The position numbers were made by a program, and so were the translations under genes. A stretch of DNA of 9,123 nt from Clostridia bacterium (GTDB taxonomy: Bacteria; Bacillota_A; Clostridia; Christensenellales; Aristaeellaceae): the NCBI GenBank assembly GCA_025997215.1, contig BNUH01000104.1, forward strand, positions 1 through 9,123, in the 5' to 3' direction. Of the stretch, positions 1-5,824 are shown piece after piece. The notes under the pieces are model-generated. The model was not told the origin of the DNA. It saw only the letters and a list, made by a program, of their open reading frames with translations, and made no database searches. Within the stretch, counting starts at the first letter, position 1, and each line of letters begins with the position of its first letter.

Positions 1-794
1 GCGATGGTCGTCATCTTGACGGTCTCCTCCGTCAAGCGAGAGGCTTCACCTCCGCTCACACCGGCGATTGCATCCATTGCGCCGGACATTGCCAGCAGGT
101 TGCGCAGGTACAGCTGCAGCACCTGCAGGTTGCTCGCGTTTGTATACAACAGGCAAGAAAGGTAATCATTCCAATTGCTCACGCCGTAAAACATCGCGAC
201 CGCCGCGAGCGCCGGTGCGGACAATGGCAGGATGATGCGGGCGAAAACGATCGGCGGGGACGCGCCGTCGATCCGCGCACTTTCCTCCAAAGAGGCAGGG
301 AGCTGTTGAAAATAATTGCGAAGGATGAACATGTTATAGGCGCTCATCATTCCTGGAATCACCAGCGCCCAGAAGGTATCGATCAGGCCCATCTGCTGTA
401 CGACCAGGAAGGTCGGGATCATCCCACCGCTGAAGAGCATCGTTATAAAGAACACCATCGAGAAAAACCCACGGCCTTTCATCCGCGGCAGCGACAGCGG
501 ATACGCGGTAAGCGCGCTGACCAGCAAGCTCAGCAACGTGCCGATTCCTGTGCGCAGGATCGTATTGCGATATGCCACGTAGATCTGGCTGGTTTTGAGC
601 AGCACCTGGAAGCTGAGCAGCGTCGGCTTGCGCGGATAGAAGAACAGCCCTCCACTCATGGCACTGCGCGAATCGCTCAAGGAGTACATCAGTACATGCC
701 AGAACGGATAGACCATCGTGAACGATAGCAGCGTCAGCACAAACAGCGTGCATGCATACCCAATCCGTTCTGCAGCGCCGCGCCGAATGCGCAT
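1..794 (-). CDS. Carbohydrate ABC transporter permease, YtcP/LplC type (C-terminus beyond window)
   Basis: This is an inner-membrane subunit of a sugar or oligosaccharide importer, and it should pair with the permease encoded just upstream. The window holds 264 codons, and only the last few tens of residues should be missing. It starts MRIRRGAAERIGY, followed by a first membrane segment at about residues 12-38. More hydrophobic segments follow near 80-100, 112-132, 140-158 and 190-205. The EAA loop that docks the ATPase is clear at about 170-192 (EESARIDGASPPIVFARIILP). The ATG at 794 was chosen because AGGAGG lies 8 bases upstream; the ATG at 801 is in another frame. It is 25 bp downstream of the first permease gene, so the two are almost certainly co-transcribed. 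No ATPase gene is visible; such transporters often use a shared MsmX-type ATPase encoded elsewhere. The substrate cannot be read from the sequence. Confidence 0.93.
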   Translation of the reverse strand, partial: MRIRRGAAERIGYACTLFVLTLLSFTMVYPFWHVLMYSLSDSRSAMSGGLFFYPRKPTLLSFQVLLKTSQIYVAYRNTILRTGIGTLLSLLVSALTAYPLSLPRMKGRGFFSMVFFITMLFSGGMIPTFLVVQQMGLIDTFWALVIPGMMSAYNMFILRNYFQQLPASLEESARIDGASPPIVFARIILPLSAPALAAVAMFYGVSNWNDYLSCLLYTNASNLQVLQLYLRNLLAMSGAMDAIAGVSGGEASRLTEETVKMTTI

Positions 795-819
795 CGTCCA
801 TCCCTCCTTCCGCCGAGCT

Positions 820-1752
820 TTACAATATTCCGCTGTCTGGATCGACACGTTTGGCGAAGGCGTTCATCGCAAGCACCAACACAAAGCCGATCGCTGACTG
901 AAACAATCCTGCCGCCGTCGCCTGGGAAAACTTCCGGCTCTCTAGGCCAAGTTTGAATACAAAGGTGTCGATGATATCGGCCACGGAGACGACCAGGTAG
1001 TTGGAGATAGCATAGATCTGGTCAAAGCCCGCGTACATCAGCTCACCCACGCGGAAGATGAATAGCATTACGATCGTGGACCGCAGCGATGCCAGCGTGA
1101 CGTGCCACAGCTGCCGCAGCCGTCCTGCGCCATCTATCTGCGCTGCCTCGTACAGCTCCTGCGAGATGCCCGCGATCGCGGCCAGGTAGATGATCGTACC
1201 GAATCCGCCGCTCTTCCACAGATAACTGACGATGATCAGGATACGAAAGTGCGCCTTGTCACCCAACACATTAGCAGCGGCACCCGTGTATCCTAACGCG
1301 CGTTGCACGCCGATGATTGCACCGCTGCGTGTGGAAAAAATTGCGAACAGCAACCCATTGATGACGATCCACGATACAAAGTTGGGTAGGATCATCGCGG
1401 TCTGAAACGCTTTTCTCATTGAGGGTTTACGTACCTCATTGATCAGCAGGGACAGCAGGATGGGCGTGGGAAAACCAAAGATCAGCTTCTGCAAACTAAT
1501 GATGATGTTATTGCGCAAGGCGTTACGAAACCCCGAGGAAGCAAACAATTTTATGAAGTTCTGCAGACCGACCCATGGCGACGCGTCGAATCCTCTGAAG
1601 ATGGAGTATTCCTTAAACGCGATTGTGACGCCCCACATCGGCAGGTACTTAAAAATCACGGTATATATCAGTCCGGGAATCAACATAACGTACAACCAGC
1701 CGTCCGTCCGCAGGCTGCGCAGCAACGCTTTCAGGCGCATCTGTCGAGTCAT
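820..1752 (-). CDS. Carbohydrate ABC transporter permease, LplB/UgpA type
   Basis: This is the first permease of a sugar importer. It is 310 residues, normal for LplB-like proteins. A basic N-terminus (MTRQMRLKALLRSLRTDG) leads into a membrane segment at about 19-40. The sequence PMWGVTIAFKEYSIFRG is typical of this family. Further hydrophobic segments lie near 82-104, 117-140, 170-196, 225-245 and 284-300. The EAA loop is at about 201-220 (YEAAQIDGAGRLRQLWHVTL). The ATG at 1752 has a GGGGAG ribosome binding site 5 bases upstream; a second in-frame ATG at 1740 is less well placed. It is the first gene of the leftward operon within the window. A near-consensus promoter lies about 70-100 bases upstream, and the divergent RpiR-type regulator is its likely controller. 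The solute-binding protein and catabolic genes would be expected beyond the left edge. Confidence 0.95.
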   Translation of the reverse strand: MTRQMRLKALLRSLRTDGWLYVMLIPGLIYTVIFKYLPMWGVTIAFKEYSIFRGFDASPWVGLQNFIKLFASSGFRNALRNNIIISLQKLIFGFPTPILLSLLINEVRKPSMRKAFQTAMILPNFVSWIVINGLLFAIFSTRSGAIIGVQRALGYTGAAANVLGDKAHFRILIIVSYLWKSGGFGTIIYLAAIAGISQELYEAAQIDGAGRLRQLWHVTLASLRSTIVMLFIFRVGELMYAGFDQIYAISNYLVVSVADIIDTFVFKLGLESRKFSQATAAGLFQSAIGFVLVLAMNAFAKRVDPDSGIL

Positions 1753-1821
1753 CGTATCTCCCCAGCCCTTTCCGCCGAATCGTCCTCGTGTTTCAGAGTT
1801 CCTAACTCAGATCATGTATCA

Positions 1822-1850
1822 ATACTACATCATCCGCACCACTTTGTCAA
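1822..1850 (-). promoter_or_regulatory. Predicted sigma-A promoter of the permease operon
   Basis: Read on the minus strand, TTGACA (1850-1845) is separated by exactly 17 bases from TAGTAT (1827-1822). The -35 box is a perfect match and the -10 box matches 4 of 6 bases. Transcription would start near 1815, giving a leader of about 60 bases before the ATG at 1752. This is inferred from the motif and from its position in the gap between divergent genes. Confidence 0.65.
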
Positions 1851-1882
1851 TAATGATTTTCTACATTTATTTTATTGGCGAA

Positions 1883-1911
1883 TTGACACTTGTTCCTGCG
1901 TCTGTTATCCT
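1883..1911 (+). promoter_or_regulatory. Predicted promoter of the RpiR-type regulator gene
   Basis: TTGACA (1883-1888) is followed after 17 bases by TATCCT (1906-1911). The -35 box is perfect and the -10 box matches 4 of 6 bases. The predicted start of transcription falls at about 1918, on top of the tandem ATG codons at 1917 and 1920, so an mRNA from this promoter would have almost no 5' leader. The two divergent -35 boxes form a TGTCAAT/ATTGACA inverted repeat at 1845-1851 and 1882-1888. The region between them could hold an operator shared by both operons. Confidence 0.5.
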
Positions 1912-1916
1912 ACGGA

Positions 1917-2756
1917 ATGATGCAGAATTTTGAAGATCAGTTGGCGCAGGTTTATCCTTCTCTCTCAAAAAGCGAGCGGCGGGTCGCGGATTTTGTTCGC
2001 GATAACCTGACCGCAGTGCTGCGTATGTCTCTGCGCGAACTTAAACAGGCTGTCAACGCAAGCGAACCCACCATCTTGCGTTTCTGCAAAGGAATGGGCT
2101 TTTCCGGCTATAAGGATTTCAAGATTAGCTGCGCACAGCAGGTGGCCACATACCGCAATGTGTTGGATCTGGATGACAACGCGCAGACGCCTCTGCAGTC
2201 TCGAGTCAAGCGCATGCTGACCACTCAGGTTAAGATCATCAACGATACCCTGCGCTTTCTCGACTACGCCCAGCTTGAGGATACGGCGCACCGTATCCAA
2301 GCGGCGAACCGCATTGTGCTATTCGGCGTCGGCACCTCATCGGAGATTTGTCTCGACGCTTGCCGTAAGCTCACACGATTGGGTCTGCGGGTCTGGGCGT
2401 ACAGCGATCTGCATGACGCGATCACACAGATCTCCACCTTAAATGGGGACGATCTTGTTATTGGCATATCGCACTCCGGCATCACCAAGGAAACGGGAGA
2501 TGCGCTCAAGGTCGCCCAGCGCGGCGGCGTCTTTACCATGCTGATTACATCATTCCCGAACGCGCCGATCAGCCAGTACGCTCAGCTCGTGCTGCGCACC
2601 TTCGCGCATGAACCGGTCAACAACCGTGTCAGCATTGTCTCACGCGTCGGACAATTCGCGCTTATGGACGCGCTCTACGTCGCGCTCTACGCTCAGCTGG
2701 GCGAAAACATCGTCCCCATGATGGAGCAGACCACCAAGGATATCCTTCAGCGGTAG
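1917..2756 (+). CDS. RpiR/MurR-family transcriptional regulator (HTH plus SIS domain)
   Basis: This is a DNA-binding regulator that senses phosphorylated sugars, 279 residues long and of normal family length. The N-terminal RpiR-type helix-turn-helix covers about residues 1-77. It includes SLSKSERRVADFV and the recognition region EPTILRFCKGMGFSGYKDFK. The SIS sugar-phosphate isomerase-like domain covers about 132-260, with glycine-rich RIVLFGVGTSSE, then DDLVIGISHSGITKET and a third strand FTMLITSFPNAPIS. By homology it would bind an intermediate of the imported sugar's pathway and regulate the divergent transporter operon. The start is uncertain: two consecutive ATG codons (1917, 1920) follow only a weak CGGA. 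An in-frame TTG at 1890 overlaps the predicted promoter and lacks a ribosome binding site. The gene ends one base before the AraC-like remnant on the opposite strand, and no terminator was seen after it. Confidence 0.92.
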   Translation: MMQNFEDQLAQVYPSLSKSERRVADFVRDNLTAVLRMSLRELKQAVNASEPTILRFCKGMGFSGYKDFKISCAQQVATYRNVLDLDDNAQTPLQSRVKRMLTTQVKIINDTLRFLDYAQLEDTAHRIQAANRIVLFGVGTSSEICLDACRKLTRLGLRVWAYSDLHDAITQISTLNGDDLVIGISHSGITKETGDALKVAQRGGVFTMLITSFPNAPISQYAQLVLRTFAHEPVNNRVSIVSRVGQFALMDALYVALYAQLGENIVPMMEQTTKDILQR

Positions 2757-2757
2757 A

Positions 2758-3070
2758 TTGTTTGGCAGCGTTCATTTTATGGCGAGTCAGGCAATTGCCG
2801 AAATTCTCACCTATCACCTCATAGAATACCCTGCGGTTGTAACTGGGGTGATAATTCAACTGCTGCGCGATATTTTCCAAGGTAATGCCCTTATCGAAAC
2901 CTGTTGCGATTGCGTTTTGAATCTCCTGCGCAATGTGCGTGTATTAGCTGTCAAAGACATCTTGCAGTTGCCCTACTAATGGTTGCAAGACACTGCTGGA
3001 AAACCAAGCGCGAATGCCAAACTATCTGGAGAATAACCGGCGGAATGATTGTCGGTATTAGCCACTTGAT
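2758..3070 (-). pseudogene. AraC-family regulator remnant (C-terminal HTH region)
   Basis: This is a broken gene for an AraC-type transcription activator. Read leftward, the best-conserved part is the first helix-turn-helix and the following helix: ITLENIAQQLNYHPSYNRRVF, then YEVIGENFGNCLTRHKMNAAKQ. Upstream, RAWFSSSVLQPLVGQLQDVFDS resembles the linker before the HTH in YesN/AraC regulators, but an in-frame TAA (2946-2944) interrupts it. Another in-frame stop (3024-3022), or a one-base shift near 3017, breaks homology to GYSPDSLA further upstream. The 3' end stops right at the RpiR gene, and the 5' end meets the fold-back element at 3114. Family assignment of the HTH part is firm; the upstream extent is uncertain. 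AraC-type proteins commonly control LplB/YtcP-type transporters, so it may have regulated the neighbouring operon before decay. That link is inference. Confidence 0.75.
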
Positions 3071-3113
3071 ATTTTGTTTAGGTTCGGTAATATGGTGATG
3101 GAGGGATTGCTAT

Positions 3114-3318
3114 TATACTCCGTCTCGCCAAGATTTTCCACTATAGATTAAGAAGCATTTGAGAGAACGAATTGGTCAAAAGGCAGGTCGATACCCTGAT
3201 CATCGTAAAGCTGAACCCGATAACTGATTAACGAGTCCAGGCGTTACTTATAAATGGTATACGAATCGTATATACCATTGGTTATTGCATGTTTGTATTT
3301 ATCAAAGGTATCAAGGTA
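3114..3318 (+). repeat. Left arm of the 205-bp inverted repeat
   Basis: It matches the reverse complement of 3628-3832 over 205 bases with a single difference (A at 3230, paired position C at 3716). Identity stops sharply after 3318. The arm holds the transposase stop codon (TTA at 3244-3246) and an internal imperfect hairpin, AATGGTATA/TATACCATT, at about 3254-3280. Confidence 0.95.
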
Positions 3319-3444
3319 TGCCGCATTAAGTACCTCGCCTTTGATATACCTCCAATACCTTTCTATCAAGTTGAGGTTTGGCGAGTATGTGGGCAGATAG
3401 CACAGCACTATATCCAATCGATCAGCACAAACCCTTCTTAACAC
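3244..3444 (-). pseudogene. IS630-family transposase, C-terminal DDE fragment
   Basis: This is the end of a DDE transposase. The conserved stretch LCYLPTYSPNLNLIERYWRYIKGEV holds the third acidic residue (E of LIERYW) of the IS630 catalytic triad. The two upstream catalytic aspartates and the N-terminal helix-turn-helix are missing. The fragment is about 66 codons against roughly 350 in a full protein. An in-frame TGA lies just upstream of the GTG at 3444, and there is no ribosome binding site, so this should not be read as a functional gene. The last 25 residues (AYLDTFDKYKHAITNGIYDS and on) lie in the left arm and are duplicated in the right arm. Confidence 0.85.
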
Positions 3445-3627
3445 TCCACATCACCAGTCGCTCAAACCAGTAACCAATAAGAACCAAATACTACATAGAG
3501 CTGATGGGATGTTACTATAAGGGGTTATGGGTGCGTTGGATGCGCGACGCGCGCTATAGGAGCGATGGTTCACATTGGTTCTATTGGTTCATCCCCTCAT
3601 TTTCTATCCGGTTATTACATGCTATCC
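3445..3627. other. Non-coding core of the fold-back element
   Basis: No convincing reading frame is present. AACCAATAAGAACCAA (3472-3487) recurs inverted at 3575-3589 with one missing base, so the core has its own short inverted repeat. It might be the remains of the other IS end or simply AT-rich repetition. A small GCGCG-A-CGCGC palindrome lies near 3542-3552. Confidence 0.4.
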
Positions 3628-3702
3628 TACCTTGATACCTTTGATAAATACAAACATGCAATAACCAATGGTATATACGATTCGTATACCATTTATAAGT
3701 AA
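3628..3702 (+). pseudogene. Duplicated C-terminal end of the IS630-type transposase
   Basis: The right arm encodes YLDTFDKYKHAITNGIYDSY and the TAA stop at 3700-3702. This is the same peptide end as the minus-strand fragment in the left arm. No homologous coding sequence precedes it, so it is a passenger of the inverted duplication and not a gene. Confidence 0.8.
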
Positions 3703-3832
3703 CGCCTGGACTCGTCAATCAGTTATCGGGTTCAGCTTTACGATGATCAGGGTATCGACCTGCCTTTTGACCAATTCGTTCTCTCAAATGCTTCTTAATC
3801 TATAGTGGAAAATCTTGGCGAGACGGAGTATA
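3628..3832 (-). repeat. Right arm of the 205-bp inverted repeat
   Basis: This is the inverted copy of 3114-3318. It ends GGAGTATA at 3832, the mirror of TATACTCC at 3114. The near-perfect identity implies a recent duplication and inversion, or continuing gene conversion between the arms. Confidence 0.95.
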
Positions 3833-4015
3833 CTAAAAACTTATGCCTTAGATAAAACAACTCCATCACCAGTTCCCATACCGACAGCAACGCCGACGCC
3901 AAGACCGACAGCAACGCCGACGCCAAGACCGACAGCAACTCAAAAACAGAATCCACTTCCAGCTCTATCCTCAATAAACCATAATCACATTCGAGGGCAT
4001 GGGGCCGCAGCATAA
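3833..4015 (+). pseudogene. Proline/threonine-rich reading-frame remnant
   Basis: Just right of the fold-back element, a plus-strand frame encodes LDKTTPSPVPIPTATPTPRP and further PTAT/PTPRP repeats. It continues as QKQNPLPALSSINHNHIRGH and stops at TAA 4013-4015. Any N-terminus would lie inside the mobile element, so the frame is truncated. Such linkers occur in exported or membrane-anchored proteins. The intact small membrane protein at 4289-4687 has a similar PPRPTATPAPR stretch, which suggests a relic of a related phage membrane protein. Function is unknown, and the coding status rests only on composition and frame. Confidence 0.4.
3881..3939 (+). repeat. 24-bp tandem repeat, about 2.5 copies
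   Basis: The unit CCGACAGCAACGCCGACGCC plus AAGA occurs exactly at 3881-3904 and 3905-3928. The first 11 bases repeat once more at 3929-3939. The unit is 8 codons long (PTATPTPR in frame), so copy-number change would keep the frame. There are no unique spacers, so it is not a CRISPR array. Confidence 0.9.
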
Positions 4016-4283
4016 ATGGTGTAGACAAAGTACATACGGCGCCAAGTTGGTGGAGAACTGTATACAATCAATTGCCCGCGACGTGCTGTGCGACGCCATG
4101 AAGCGTCTCGAAGGCGCCGGGTTGGAAATTGTTCTCCATTGTCACGACGAGATACTAATCGAGGCGTCACCTAAAGTATCTGTCGATGCCGTCTGCAAGC
4201 TCATGACACGCCCGCCCGATTGGGCGAAAGACCTATACCTTCGCGCCGAAGGGTACGAGGGTGCGTATTACAGAAAGGGGTGA
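3999..4283 (+). pseudogene. Phage family A DNA polymerase, C-terminal fragment
   Basis: This is the end of a phage DNA polymerase I-like replicase. The recognisable part begins at about 4016 (KWCRQSTYGAKLVENCIQSI). It continues ARDVLCDAMKRL and includes motif C, LEIVLHCHDEILIEA, whose HDE carries a catalytic aspartate of the palm. It ends with the usual ...YLRAEGYEGAYYRKG. Only about 90 of some 650 residues remain. The exonuclease-like domain, motif A and the O-helix (motif B) are gone, so it cannot polymerise. The ATG at 3999 has no properly spaced ribosome binding site. The stop at 4281-4283 overlaps the ribosome binding site of the next gene, the original phage arrangement. The 5' part was lost on the side facing the mobile element. 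Confidence 0.85.
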
Positions 4284-4288
4284 ACCAC

Positions 4289-4687
4289 ATGAGACGCAAG
4301 AAACGCCGGAAATGGGGCAGATGGCTGCTTATCCTGCTTATTGCATTGCTACTGGCAAGCATACCGCGCATTCATATCCCCAGTCAGTCAGCACGAGAAC
4401 CGCCCAGGCCAACAGCTACTCCTGCGCCGCGAACAGAAGCGAAAACCACTCAAAGCGTCGTCATGAAAAGCCACGCACAGATAATGCGAGAGTACAATCT
4501 CTCCCCACTGCTGCCAACCATGAAGCCCATTATGAAACCAATACACGCCGCCGCGCCAGTATCAACAAACGCAACAACTTATAGCGCTTCACCTGTAGGC
4601 AAGCATATCGGCGACACGCTAATGATGATCGCCGTATTCATGCTCACGCTAATGACTGGTTCCGCCGCGCCTATCCCGCTGTACTGA
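4289..4687 (+). CDS. Small two-pass membrane protein of the phage module
   Basis: Not assigned to a family. The protein has 132 residues. A very basic start (MRRKKRRKWGRW) precedes a hydrophobic segment at about 12-25 (LLILLIALLLASI), which by the positive-inside rule should hold the N-terminus in the cytoplasm. A Pro/Thr-rich linker (PPRPTATPAPR) covers about 38-48. A Met/Pro-rich middle (LLPTMKPIMKPIHAAAP) follows, with a second hydrophobic segment at about 109-128. The start is supported by AAGGGGTGA at 4275-4283, 5 bases before the ATG. It lies directly behind the DNA polymerase fragment and before the DUF4406 gene. A membrane protein inside a replication module is unusual; superinfection exclusion or membrane attachment of replication are possibilities, without direct evidence. 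Codon composition does not rule out that it is poorly conserved. Confidence 0.65.
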   Translation: MRRKKRRKWGRWLLILLIALLLASIPRIHIPSQSAREPPRPTATPAPRTEAKTTQSVVMKSHAQIMREYNLSPLLPTMKPIMKPIHAAAPVSTNATTYSASPVGKHIGDTLMMIAVFMLTLMTGSAAPIPLY

Positions 4688-4706
4688 GTTTGCTTACAGC
4701 AAACTT
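4686..4706 (+). other. Short RNA hairpin after the membrane protein gene
   Basis: AGTTTGC and GCAAACT pair around a TTACA loop, overlapping the TGA stop of the upstream gene. No T-tract follows, so it is not a standard terminator. It may stabilise or separate message segments, or be chance. Confidence 0.35.
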
Positions 4707-4751
4707 CGACAACCAACCTAAAAAATCCTGCAAGAGAAAGGAAACCAATTT

Positions 4752-5078
4752 ATGGAAATCGCCTATATCTGCTCCCCTTATCGTGGAAACGTCGAGCGCA
4801 ACTCACAACGCGCTCGGCGTTTTTGTTTGCACGCGTTGCGGAATGGATACGTCCCGTTTGCGCCGCATCTGCACTTCCCTCAATTTCTCAACGAAGCGGA
4901 TCCCGCACAGCGTTCGCTCGGACTGGAATGCGGTCTGACGATGCTGCGCAAGTGCGACGCGCTGTTCGTTTACGGCGAACAGGTCAGCAGCGGTATGCGC
5001 CGCGAGATCGACGAAGCCGAGCGGCTGAATGTCCCTGTTTACTACATGCCGGACGACGAAGGAGGATCTGCGCAATGA
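4752..5078 (+). CDS. DUF4406-type, nucleoside 2-deoxyribosyltransferase-like phage protein
   Basis: The protein has 108 residues and the compact Rossmann-like look of DUF4406-type phage proteins. It starts MEIAYICSPYRGNVERNSQR, then has HALRNGYVPFAPHLHFPQFL, NEADPAQRSLGLECGLTMLR and CDALFVYGEQVSSGMRREID. It ends EAERLNVPVYYMP. The family resembles nucleoside 2-deoxyribosyltransferases and may act in phage nucleotide metabolism or base modification, but no activity can be assumed. The length looks complete. A GAAAGGA ribosome binding site lies about 9 bases before the ATG. The stop overlaps the next start (ATGA, 5075-5078), so translation of the two is coupled. Genes of this family are common near the polymerase and VapE genes of Firmicutes phages, which agrees with this neighbourhood. 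Confidence 0.85.
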   Translation: MEIAYICSPYRGNVERNSQRARRFCLHALRNGYVPFAPHLHFPQFLNEADPAQRSLGLECGLTMLRKCDALFVYGEQVSSGMRREIDEAERLNVPVYYMPDDEGGSAQ

Positions 5079-5824
5079 ATGATCTGATCCTGACAACCGA
5101 CAGTGATGGCTTCTCCGTATCGGGGCGTGAACTGCACGAACGCTTGGAAATCGATACACCGTACCACAAATGGTTTCCACGTATGTGCGAGTATGGATTT
5201 ACAGATGGCGTTGATTTCAATTTGGACAAAAATGTCCGGGTTCAAGCCGAGGGAGGGCGCATGGTCGAACGCGAGATAATCAACCATATGCTTTCGCTCG
5301 ACATGGCGAAACATCTGTGTATGATCCAGCGCACGCCGAAGGGCATGGAAGTCCGGCAGTATCTCATTAACATCGAGAATCAGTGGAACACGCCGGAAGC
5401 TGTGATGTCTCGCGCTCTACTGATGGCTAAAGAAAAGCTGAGTATCTTGAGCGGTGAAGTGAAGTTGCTATCCGCTGTCAATGATGAACTGAAACCCAAG
5501 GCCGCATACTGCGACCTGATCCTGACCTGTCCGGACGCAGTGCCTATCAGCGTCATCGCCAAGGATTATGGACGCAGCGCTGTCTGGCTCAACGGCTGGC
5601 TGCACGAGCAAGGTATCCAGTATAAGCAGGGTGAGATATGGCTGCTGTATGCCGACTACGCTGACCAAGGGTACACCTGCTCTCGGACGCACAACTATCT
5701 CCACGGCGACGGTTCCGTTCATTCCAAGATTCACACGTATTGGACGCAAAAGGGTCGTATGTTCCTATACGACCTGCTGAAGCAGCATGGTATTCTGCCG
5801 ACTATGGAGAGGAGAATCGCATAA
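5075..5824 (+). CDS. Phage antirepressor with AntA and KilAC domains
   Basis: The protein has 249 residues. The N-terminal AntA/AntB domain covers about 13-95: VSGRELHERLEIDTPYHKWF, then a tyrosine/phenylalanine-rich stretch to FNLDKN and a helical region DMAKHLCMIQRTPKGMEVRQ. After a helical linker (about 96-125) comes a KilAC-type C-terminal domain at about 126-240, with ISVIAKDYGRSAVWLNGWLH, HSKIHTYWTQKGRMFLYDLL and KQHGILP. Antirepressors of this type counteract phage repressors or respond to the lysogeny-lysis decision in the cytoplasm. The start is fixed by AAGGAGG 9 bases upstream and the 4-bp overlap with the DUF4406 gene. A longer frame extending upstream to 4823 is only a shadow of that gene. 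The stop overlaps the next ATG by one base (TAATG). The gene appears intact in an otherwise broken module. Confidence 0.9.
   Translation: MNDLILTTDSDGFSVSGRELHERLEIDTPYHKWFPRMCEYGFTDGVDFNLDKNVRVQAEGGRMVEREIINHMLSLDMAKHLCMIQRTPKGMEVRQYLINIENQWNTPEAVMSRALLMAKEKLSILSGEVKLLSAVNDELKPKAAYCDLILTCPDAVPISVIAKDYGRSAVWLNGWLHEQGIQYKQGEIWLLYADYADQGYTCSRTHNYLHGDGSVHSKIHTYWTQKGRMFLYDLLKQHGILPTMERRIA

Larger units (their letters stand above)
3114..3832. mobile_element. Fold-back (MITE-like) element derived from an IS630-type insertion sequence
   Basis: This 719-bp element has two 205-bp arms in inverted orientation enclosing 309 bp. The outer ends read TATACTCCGTCTCGCC on the left and the reverse complement on the right. 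IS630/Tc1-mariner elements insert at TA and duplicate it, which fits TA at both ends. Each arm carries the last 25 codons of an IS630-like transposase reading outward. Only the left copy continues further into the gene. Both ends are therefore copies of the same IS end, and no full transposase is encoded. A related transposase elsewhere could perhaps move it. It separates the AraC remnant from phage-derived DNA and is visibly more A+T-rich than the transporter genes. Confidence 0.8.

Noticed and set aside
334..801. A 155-codon minus-strand frame starting at 801
   Set aside because: It is out of frame with the real permease, whose frame starts at 794, has a correctly spaced AGGAGG and gives clear membrane segments and an EAA motif. 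The peptide of the other frame has no family resemblance.
1890..1916. TTG at 1890 as the start of the RpiR-type gene
   Set aside because: It sits between the -35 and -10 boxes of the predicted promoter, has no ribosome binding site, and would add nine residues not typical of the family.
1439..1933. A 164-codon plus-strand frame overlapping the start of the permease gene and the divergent promoter region
   Set aside because: It lies antisense to the strongly supported permease gene, lacks a ribosome binding site and has no recognisable domain.
2662..2880. Minus-strand 72-codon frame as an intact small gene
   Set aside because: Its second half is antisense to the RpiR coding region. Only the part from 2758 rightward matches AraC, and that match continues upstream past the apparent start.
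3881..3939. Short repeats as a possible CRISPR array
   Set aside because: The units are directly adjacent, with no unique spacers, and encode an in-frame PTATPTPR repeat.
3795..4067. Minus-strand 90-codon frame across the tandem repeat
   Set aside because: It has a repetitive LLSVLASA peptide that only mirrors the repeat, with no ribosome binding site and no family match; it also reads into the IS arm.
4803..5180. Minus-strand frame of 125 codons, and several similar ones under the antirepressor and primase genes
   Set aside because: They lie antisense to well-supported genes with good ribosome binding sites and recognisable domains.
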